Source of the DNA: a virus
Strand: one strand, 5' to 3'
DNA length: 23,579 bases
Virus record (IMG/VR): IMGVR_UViG_3300034013_000199
Span: 1 to 23,579 of that record
Part shown: positions 17,756 through 23,579 of the stretch, piece by piece
Position numbering within the stretch: position 1 is the first letter of the stretch
Layout: every line of letters starts with the position of its first letter
Program-made: the position numbers and the translations under genes
The notes under the pieces: generated by a model
The model's database searches: none
What the model was told of the DNA's origin: nothing
What the model saw: only the letters and a program-made list of their open reading frames with translations

Positions 17756-19069
17756 TTAGGCTACGATGTCCTTACAAACTGCGAAGGCAGTAGGCTGCAA
17801 CAAGTTGCAATCTAAGTAAGCATTCAATACAACGTTAGTTAAGCCAGCAGTTGCGCCAGAATAAGGGTCAACTGTCAACTCCATACCACCCCAAGAAGCG
17901 ATAGCCATTTTGCTGAAATCTCCGAAGATCATTGCAGACAAAGTTGAGCTAGTACCTTTGCTCAAGTTAGAAGGAACCAAAGTTGAAGTAGCTACGTTGT
18001 AACCGTTCAATTCAGAACCACCTGCAGGCCAAATAAAGTTACCTTCTACACCAGAAGCTTGGCGTGGGATAGTTTGCAAAGCGGCTTTTACTTTAGGGTT
18101 GGTCAAGTAAGCAACACCCTCGCCGTTAGCATTTTCTACAGCCTTCATCAAGTTAACAACGTCTGCCCATACTGGAGCGATTCCGTTTGCGTTTGTGCTG
18201 TTAGAAGATGCACCACCTGCGAAAGTTACGTTAACTGAAGAGTTAGCAATGATACCAGTAGGCTCGTTAGATCCACCACCTTTGATAGCAGCAGTTTCCA
18301 AAGATTGAGCCATTGCATTCAAGAGCCAGTTACGCACGTAAGCGTCGATTGAGTTGCTAGATTGCAACATTAACTGGTTAGAAACCTGAATGTAAGCAGC
18401 CAAACGCTTAGGGCTGAAAGTGATTTTGCTGAACGCGGGGCTCTTTTCAGTAGCAGTTCCGTTTTCAGTGTTCCAACCTGCAGAAGGTACAGTAGAAGCC
18501 GTTGGCATATCCAAGTTACCAACCAATCCGCTCAACTGCTGAACACCCAAACCGCGCAATACAGTTTTAGGAAGCAATACGTCAATAATAGAACCAACAG
18601 AAGTTTGAACGTTTACACCACCTTCAGAGCCAGAAGTTCCGCCAGTAGCAGACATATCACGCTTAAATACTTCAGAAGGGATTTTCATAGAGTGAGCGCT
18701 TACGCTTACACCGCTACGCTGATACTCGCTAGAAGCCAAGGCAGAAAATTCACCTTCAACACCTTCACGACGGCCAGAGATAGCCATATCGATAGCGCGC
18801 TTAAAGCTGTACTCTTTAGCCATGTCGGCCTTTTCTTTTTCTTCGCTACGGCTAGCAACGTGGCCAGCGGCTTGAGCTGCAAGATTCTGCAACTTTTCCA
18901 AGGTTTCAACCTCAGCTTTGATCGCGCCCAAACGAGCCTCGATTTCGCTTAAGCGGTTGGTTTCTGAATCAGCCATAGATCTGGCTTCTTTTTCGATTGT
19001 GGTTTGCAAGGTAGACAATTCGCCGAGCAAACGTCCACGCTCTTCTTTCAATGCTTTAATTTTATTCAT
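17756..19069 (-). CDS. Major capsid protein, HK97 fold, with N-terminal delta (scaffold) domain
   Basis: The 437-aa precursor has an N-terminal coiled-coil delta domain (about residues 1-95, KALKEERGRLLGELSTLQTTIEKEARSM and EARLGAIKAEVETLEKL) that acts as internal scaffold and is removed by the neighbouring protease. The mature part follows with typical elements: GGVNVQTSVGSIIDVLLPKTVLRGLGVQQL, the E-loop region and P-domain, and ITFSPKRLAAYIQVSNQLMLQS. The C-terminal half has FGDFSKMAIASWGGMELTVDPY. Self-assembles into the icosahedral head. Cross-linking residues of the HK97 type cannot be assigned by eye. Confidence 0.93.
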   Translation of the reverse strand: MNKIKALKEERGRLLGELSTLQTTIEKEARSMADSETNRLSEIEARLGAIKAEVETLEKLQNLAAQAAGHVASRSEEKEKADMAKEYSFKRAIDMAISGRREGVEGEFSALASSEYQRSGVSVSAHSMKIPSEVFKRDMSATGGTSGSEGGVNVQTSVGSIIDVLLPKTVLRGLGVQQLSGLVGNLDMPTASTVPSAGWNTENGTATEKSPAFSKITFSPKRLAAYIQVSNQLMLQSSNSIDAYVRNWLLNAMAQSLETAAIKGGGSNEPTGIIANSSVNVTFAGGASSNSTNANGIAPVWADVVNLMKAVENANGEGVAYLTNPKVKAALQTIPRQASGVEGNFIWPAGGSELNGYNVATSTLVPSNLSKGTSSTLSAMIFGDFSKMAIASWGGMELTVDPYSGATAGLTNVVLNAYLDCNLLQPTAFAVCKDIVA

Positions 19070-19084
19070 GATTTTGTTTTTTGT

Positions 19085-19696
19085 TTAAAAGTTTTGGTAT
19101 CTCAATAAAGCCAATTTAATAACATCGGCAGAGGCTTGGCTTCTTTTGGCCTCTTCAATTTCTTGCTCCTGATCACGCATAGCAACAATGCTACGGGCGT
19201 CGGCTTCAGTGTCAGCGTAAGCGGGATAAGTTACAGGGCTAACATCATACAAATCCTCAATTACTTTGATTGTGCGCTTGCCCATAGATCCGTACTTTTC
19301 TGACTCGCTCCACATTTGTTCTTTAATCGTAAAGGCAAATGAACTCTGCGTGATATCACCGCGCATAATAGAACGCACAACGCTCATATGTGTTGGATTC
19401 TCATAATCTGGCACCCACGTATATTCAAGATTGCCGTCGCCATTTACAAACACTTTGCAGGTGTTTGCTTTTGTGCGGCCCAAAATTAACTCGGCTTCGT
19501 GGTTAAACAAACAGCGAATGTCGTAATCTTTTGACAGAGCATTGTCAAACGCCCCCGGCAAAATAACCTCCTCAAAATATCCTAAATCCGTAGCGGAATT
19601 AATGACAGCAGCAATGCCGCCAATTTCTTTTGGCATGCCTTCGCCGTCCTCTCTGGTGTGAACAGTGCCCGTAAATGTGCGCCTTTCTTGTTTCAT
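19085..19696 (-). CDS. Prohead protease, HK97 family
   Basis: A 203-aa serine protease of the herpesvirus-assemblin-like fold. It starts with an ERRTFTG-type strand and GIAAVINSATDLGYFEEVILPGAF. The catalytic His66 is in LFNHEAELILGRT, and the nucleophile is Ser118 or Ser119 in GDITQSSFAF. A later DLYDVSPVTYPAYADTEA is also typical. It cleaves the delta domain of the capsid protein and itself during head maturation. It sits between portal and capsid genes, as expected. Confidence 0.92.
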   Translation of the reverse strand: MKQERRTFTGTVHTREDGEGMPKEIGGIAAVINSATDLGYFEEVILPGAFDNALSKDYDIRCLFNHEAELILGRTKANTCKVFVNGDGNLEYTWVPDYENPTHMSVVRSIMRGDITQSSFAFTIKEQMWSESEKYGSMGKRTIKVIEDLYDVSPVTYPAYADTEADARSIVAMRDQEQEIEEAKRSQASADVIKLALLRYQNF

Positions 19697-19697
19697 T

Positions 19698-20972
19698 TTA
19701 AATATTTTCTTGGTTATTCGTACCCTCTGGATTGTTGTTTTTGTCGGCGGTGCTCATTAGTTGCGCAATTTTGGCGTCCATGTATTCATCAATTTTGCTG
19801 GACGGCATCAAATTAGATTCGATTAAATACTCATCGCCTCCATTAAATCCGTTTGCGTCCTCAAACATGCGGGCCTCGTTACGTGAAAGCCAACCGCCGC
19901 GAATGCCTTTATTGTAATAGTCAGCGCGCTCATTGGCGGAGGCTCTCAACAGCGAATTAAAGTTAAATTTAAAGTAATAAGTTAACTTGTCATTTTCTGT
20001 TAACAGCTTGCGGGCCATTTCCTGCTCGATGTTAATGGCGTAACTTGCCAAAGTACGTGCGTAAAAATCTTGGTATTCCTGTTCAACGCTGGACTTAATG
20101 CCATCCTTTGCGCCGATCATGGAAGCGGGCACCCCAAAAATACGGGCGATTTCTTCAGCCGAAAATTTGCGGGTTTCCAAATACTGTGCCTCTTCTGGCG
20201 ATAGGCTCAATTTTTCCATCTTGATGCCATTGGGTAGCACTGTGCTACGGCTTGCCCCATCAATTACATCGTCGAGCGATTTCTTCAATGGTACTGCTTG
20301 CTCAGGTTTAATCTGCGCATCCGATGTTAACAAAAATTTCAATACTCCATTTTTGTAGACGCCCGCGCTCTGGCTAATTGCTGCCAAATCAATGCCCAAG
20401 GTTTCGGCGTGCACCACGATGGGCGATAAACCCACAAGCGGATCATCACCGCAAAGCCCTTTAAAGTGCAACATGTCCGCCGCTGGGATCATGCCAGGGA
20501 AGCCCTTGCGATTTACTTTGTAAAACAGTTGCCCATCCTGCATGATTGGTTGAACGTAATCAGGTGCAATCGGGTGCAACTCAATGCCCAAATATCTGCT
20601 GTCGCGATTGATAAAAGCGTAAGCGTTACCCTTTAGCGCCAAGTGGCTCACCATGTATTTGGTAAAATCGTATTTGGTCTGATAGGGGTTTGGTTCGTTT
20701 ACCAATGCCGTAGCGTAATGGATTACAACCTGCTCGCGATTGGTGCCATCATCTTTATATAGTTTTAAAGATAGCCCCGCAATACCGTCTGCAATAACTC
20801 TAACACACGCATGCACCGACGCAATAGATAACGCCGTGCGATCATTAACCGCCTGACCGCTTTTTGTTTGATATCCGAAAACATTTTGTAAAGTATTCAC
20901 TAGCCAATCAGTTGGCTGCGATAAGCTGCTGCGCTTCTCCGCTCTTTTTGGCTGCCAGAATTTTAGATTCAT
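19698..20972 (-). CDS. Portal protein, HK97 family
   Basis: The frame opens with TTG at 20981 but the ATG at 20970-20972 (MNLKFWQPK) is the better start, giving 424 aa. It has the usual features of HK97-type portals: SIASVHACVRVIADGIAGLSLKLY, FTKYMVSHLALKGNAYAFINRD, DMLHFKGLCGDDPLVGLSPI and EEIARIFGVPASMIGA. Twelve copies form the channel at one vertex for DNA passage and packaging. The C-terminus (STADKNNNPEGTNNQENI) is low-complexity. A near-match to the -7 box (TAATTTG, one base short) precedes the start. Confidence 0.93.
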   Translation of the reverse strand: MNLKFWQPKRAEKRSSLSQPTDWLVNTLQNVFGYQTKSGQAVNDRTALSIASVHACVRVIADGIAGLSLKLYKDDGTNREQVVIHYATALVNEPNPYQTKYDFTKYMVSHLALKGNAYAFINRDSRYLGIELHPIAPDYVQPIMQDGQLFYKVNRKGFPGMIPAADMLHFKGLCGDDPLVGLSPIVVHAETLGIDLAAISQSAGVYKNGVLKFLLTSDAQIKPEQAVPLKKSLDDVIDGASRSTVLPNGIKMEKLSLSPEEAQYLETRKFSAEEIARIFGVPASMIGAKDGIKSSVEQEYQDFYARTLASYAINIEQEMARKLLTENDKLTYYFKFNFNSLLRASANERADYYNKGIRGGWLSRNEARMFEDANGFNGGDEYLIESNLMPSSKIDEYMDAKIAQLMSTADKNNNPEGTNNQENI

Positions 20973-21015
20973 CGCCCGCAAATTACAACTGCCCTAAATT
21001 ACTCACGTTAACAAA

Positions 21016-21201
21016 TTACTTATTCCGCCCCTGGGCCAACCACCTGCTGAGCGCTGCCCTGAATACATCGTAGTTTTTATACCGACGCACGCCAAACTTG
21101 CCGAAATACTTTTCCTCGGTTGCGTTGTATGCATCCTCATAAGTCCGATATCTCGGTAGGTTGTTGTAATATTCCTGCATATAGTCATCCAAAAATTTCA
21201 T
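21016..21201 (-). CDS. Small hypothetical protein between terminase and portal (61 aa)
   Basis: The start at ATG 21199-21201 (MKFLDDYMQEYYNNL) overlaps the terminase stop (ATGA); the longer frame opens with TTG. The protein is aromatic and charged (YRTYEDAYNATEEKYFGKFGVRRYKNYDVFRAALSRWL), probably helical, with no known domain. Because it is coupled to the large terminase it may be a packaging accessory; function unknown. Confidence 0.7.
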   Translation of the reverse strand: MKFLDDYMQEYYNNLPRYRTYEDAYNATEEKYFGKFGVRRYKNYDVFRAALSRWLAQGRNK

Positions 21202-22823
21202 AAGCTTACAAACCAAAAATCAGATTCTTTTTCTTTTGCGGCATCCTGCATACAAGTGCCCAACGCCATAACAATGCTCACAGGCCCATCGACTTTATCG
21301 CCAGACTTGGCTTTGTCTATTTTGATATTGCCCGCGGGATCAGTGCGCAGCATTATGTTGCCCATCATCCAACGAGTAACAGGATTGCCCGCGTGCCTTA
21401 ATTGTTTATCCTTTGTCAATCGCTCCAGTTCTTTGGTGGGTGCCGACATTGATACAAAGCCCTGGCCGAATGGGAACATTTGCAAGCCCTCGTTTTGTAG
21501 CTCAATAACTAACTGCGAAGAGTTAAAGCGGTCAAATGCAATATCTTTGATATCGTACTGCTGGGCCAACTGGATAACCCGCGCCTTAATAAAAGCGTAG
21601 TCTGTTACGTTTCCGTCCGTTAACTCAATATGCCCATCGGCTGCCCATTGCCTAATAGATTGCCCTGCGGCGTCCTTTCTTTTGTATGCCGTCTCGACAG
21701 GTAGCCAATACCATGAGCGGATCGCGTGAAATTCTGGGAAGTACAAACTAAATGCGCAAAAGTCACCCGTCGACGCCAAATCCAAACCCCCATAACACAA
21801 AGCACCCTCTAAATCATCCGCGCCATCACAAGCCTTCCAATCACTATCACTAATCCAAGTCATTGCCGTATCGGTCCACACGTTGAGCAGTTTGGTTTTA
21901 AATTCAACTTCTTTGTGCACGAACTCCTTGGCCTCAGTCAATCCTTGCTCAAGTTGGCGCGGGTTTACTGAAATGCCCCAATTAGGATTTGCTTTGGCCC
22001 ATACTGCGGGGTCCGTCCAATCATCGCCCTCATCCAATGTATAGATTACCGAAAACAAAGCATCATCTTTTATATTGCCACTCAACACCCCTGCGCAGTA
22101 CTGCCTGTGTTTGTAGCAAGGCGCCTCACGATTGAAGCCCGCCGTGGTAATGGTAAACAGCAACGGCTGGCGCCTTGCACCCATTGAGTTTCTGATTACG
22201 TTGTAAAGCTCATCATTTGGATGGGCGTGATATTCATCAATGCAACAAAAGTGCGCATTGAGTCCGTCCTGCTTGCCTGGGTTCCATTCGAGCGGCTTAT
22301 ATATTGATTGCCCGTAAAGGATTCGCCGATTGTTTACAGAATTGTTAACGGTGAGCGCTTCATTCAACCAGGGCAGATTTTGGCAAACTCGCACCGACTC
22401 GCCGAAAACCATCATTGCCTGATCTAACTTTGTGGCCGCGCTGTAAACCTGCGCCGCCGATTCATCATCTGCAATAAGCCCGTAAAGCATAATCGCACTG
22501 CTGAAGGTCGATTTGCCATTTTTGCGTGGCACCTCAACATAAGCCCGCGTAAATCTACGGCTACCGTCCTCATTCAAAAAACCAAACAGATTCCAAATTA
22601 TAAAAGCCTGCCATGGTTCCAACTCAAACGGCTTGCCCGCATATTCGCCCGTCGAATGCTCGAGCTGCTCAATAAATTCAATGGCGTGCAAAGCGTAGGT
22701 GTCAGAGAATCCCCAACCCGCTGCACGATCTGCCACGTAACGAGCCACGGCATTGCGCACATGTTCACAAACTGGCACCGCGCCAGATTGGACGTCGCTT
22801 ATATACTTTTCAACTTTTTGCAC
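21198..22823 (-). CDS. Terminase large subunit (TerL)
   Basis: A 541-aa DNA packaging motor. The ATPase has the Walker A-like VPRKNGKST (98-106) and Walker B CCIDEYHAH (Asp196, Glu197), with a coupling motif TITTAG (225-229). The nuclease domain has GLDLASTGDF (Asp348), AFDRFNSS (Asp431) and DKVDGPVSIVMALG (Asp512). These fit the metal-binding triad. The start is GTG at 22821-22823, since an in-frame TGA lies just upstream and the next Met is far inside the conserved part. It overlaps the 83-aa gene by 25 bases. TerL cuts and translocates DNA into the prohead. Confidence 0.94.
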   Translation of the reverse strand: MQKVEKYISDVQSGAVPVCEHVRNAVARYVADRAAGWGFSDTYALHAIEFIEQLEHSTGEYAGKPFELEPWQAFIIWNLFGFLNEDGSRRFTRAYVEVPRKNGKSTFSSAIMLYGLIADDESAAQVYSAATKLDQAMMVFGESVRVCQNLPWLNEALTVNNSVNNRRILYGQSIYKPLEWNPGKQDGLNAHFCCIDEYHAHPNDELYNVIRNSMGARRQPLLFTITTAGFNREAPCYKHRQYCAGVLSGNIKDDALFSVIYTLDEGDDWTDPAVWAKANPNWGISVNPRQLEQGLTEAKEFVHKEVEFKTKLLNVWTDTAMTWISDSDWKACDGADDLEGALCYGGLDLASTGDFCAFSLYFPEFHAIRSWYWLPVETAYKRKDAAGQSIRQWAADGHIELTDGNVTDYAFIKARVIQLAQQYDIKDIAFDRFNSSQLVIELQNEGLQMFPFGQGFVSMSAPTKELERLTKDKQLRHAGNPVTRWMMGNIMLRTDPAGNIKIDKAKSGDKVDGPVSIVMALGTCMQDAAKEKESDFWFVSL

Positions 22824-23050
22824 TGGCTTTCAAAAATGGCTTTCGCCTCTTCAGCTAGTTTCAAGTTGCGATAAACAAACGCCTCATCCCACAAACCAAA
22901 CTTGCCACACTCACGGAATCCGCTGCCCTGATCCATGGTAATCACAAATTGATGGCCTCGCTCTTCAATCCTGTACTCGCGCCCCTGGTATTCAACGTGC
23001 GCTGTTTCAAATGCGGCTTTGTGCGTTGCTTTGTTAACTGTCTTTTTCAT
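22799..23050 (-). CDS. Small hypothetical protein between TerS and TerL (83 aa)
   Basis: A basic N-terminus (KKTVNKATHKAAFETAHVEY), a beta part (GREYRIEERGHQFVITMDQG), and a C-terminal helix (NLKLAEEAKAIFESQCKKLKSI). It begins one base after the small terminase stop and overlaps the large terminase by 25 bases, so it is translated with them. A small HTH or HNH role is not supported: no motif for either. It may be a packaging accessory by position. Confidence 0.72.
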   Translation of the reverse strand: MKKTVNKATHKAAFETAHVEYQGREYRIEERGHQFVITMDQGSGFRECGKFGLWDEAFVYRNLKLAEEAKAIFESQCKKLKSI

Positions 23051-23051
23051 G

Positions 23052-23522
23052 TTATGCGGTTTTTGGTTTTCTTAATAATTCTAATTTACTCGCTGGCTTT
23101 ACGTTGCCCGTTTCAATTCTTGCCCGGGCGCTTGGCGTGATTCCAAACAACTGCCCCATCTGCGTGGCTTGCTTCAATGCAGCACTGCGCACGCTGTACC
23201 ACGGATTTACGCACTGATCACCAAAGCGGTTTACAATTACGACGCCCTCCTTTTCAGTCATTTCACACGCTGACTTATACAAACCCAACTCATTGCAGTA
23301 CCCGGCAACCAATCCGAGATCAGCGCCAGCCAGTAGGTTATTATTTTTCAACTCCTTGCACGTGATATCCCAATATTCAAAGCCCAACGGGTTTAGGTGA
23401 GCGGGTGGTTGTGGAACTCCAACACTCAGCTCGACAATCATCGGCTGCTCAAGACTTCGGTCGGCGCGAAAAGTCCCCTCGATTTTTTTTAAATCAACGG
23501 GTTTGCGTGGTCTCCCTTTCAT
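23052..23522 (-). CDS. Terminase small subunit, P27 family
   Basis: The 156-aa protein starts MKGRPRKPVDLKKIEGTFRADR, the typical N-terminus of P27-type small terminases (basic, G-R-P-x-K-P-x-x-x-K). Later elements FEYWDITCKELKNNNLLAGADLGLVAGYC and SAALKQATQMGQLFGITPSARARI are also characteristic. It binds phage DNA at the packaging site and presents it to TerL. It is the first gene of the rightmost leftward operon, with a -7 box at 23528-23535 directly upstream. Confidence 0.91.
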   Translation of the reverse strand: MKGRPRKPVDLKKIEGTFRADRSLEQPMIVELSVGVPQPPAHLNPLGFEYWDITCKELKNNNLLAGADLGLVAGYCNELGLYKSACEMTEKEGVVIVNRFGDQCVNPWYSVRSAALKQATQMGQLFGITPSARARIETGNVKPASKLELLRKPKTA

Positions 23523-23527
23523 ATTTA

Positions 23528-23535
23528 CAAATATA
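23528..23535 (-). promoter_or_regulatory. -7 box of the late operon, before TerS
   Basis: TATATTTG on the minus strand, five bases before the ATG at 23522. It matches TAnnTTTG, but no TTTG is found at the expected distance upstream in the 57 bases before the edge. It is the probable start of the head gene transcript. Confidence 0.55.
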
Positions 23536-23579
23536 GTGTAAAATTTGAAACTTTATTTTCGCCCATGTGTGAAGAAAAG

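Noticed and set aside
1-23579. Possibility that the window is a closed circular genome
   Set aside because: Joining the right edge to the methyltransferase fragment adds only a few codons (LFFTHGRK) before a stop, far too short for the rest of that enzyme. So the window is a fragment.

Overview
The window is a fragment of a tailed-phage (siphovirus-type) genome or prophage, most likely infecting a member of the Bacteroidota. The host assignment rests on three things. The Bacteroidota -7 promoter box TAnnTTTG sits directly upstream of many gene starts, once with a correctly spaced TTTG -33 element. Most starts lack a Shine-Dalgarno sequence. The tail fibre ends in a domain of a type that recurs in Bacteroidota proteins. 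I see no integrase, tRNA, rRNA, CRISPR array or insertion sequence. The left edge cuts a cytosine methyltransferase gene and the right edge lies 57 bases upstream of the terminase small subunit. The two edges do not join into a plausible gene, so this is not a closed circle.

Layout. (1) 1-4590, minus strand: a tightly overlapping, probably early operon. In transcription order it holds three small membrane proteins, five or six small proteins of unknown function (several are start-region paralogues), a stand-alone DnaA domain IV protein, an SF2 helicase with a zinc ribbon, a 48-residue HTH protein, two more small proteins and a C5 cytosine methyltransferase. (2) 4591-4931: control region with the operon promoter, an exact DnaA box inside it, a strong terminator, a 58-residue Cro/CI-like gene (minus) and back-to-back divergent promoters. 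(3) 4932-6527, plus strand: a PD-(D/E)XK exonuclease, a small protein and a RecT-like annealing protein, i.e. a two-component recombination module, closed by a terminator lying inside the convergent gene. (4) 6499-8548, minus: lysis and cell-envelope genes (YkuD-like enzyme, spanin-like and holin-like membrane proteins, a 38-residue basic protein). (5) 8560-16061, minus: tail genes (fibre, 806-residue distal tail protein, tape measure, DUF3168-like terminator, gpG/gpT chaperones with a lambda-type -1 frameshift site, tail tube). (6) 16064-23522, minus: head-tail joining proteins, HK97-fold capsid, prohead protease, portal, large and small terminase.

How it fits together. Late genes run leftward from the terminase promoter at 23528-23535 through head, tail and lysis genes. 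Additional -7 boxes lie directly before the tail chaperone, fibre and 113-residue genes. The repressor-like gene and the recombination genes diverge from a 42-base region. The DnaA-like protein, the helicase and the DnaA box at 4625-4633 suggest a phage replication-initiation or autoregulatory circuit. No gene-free stretch exceeds 300 bases; the largest non-coding stretch is 4591-4712.
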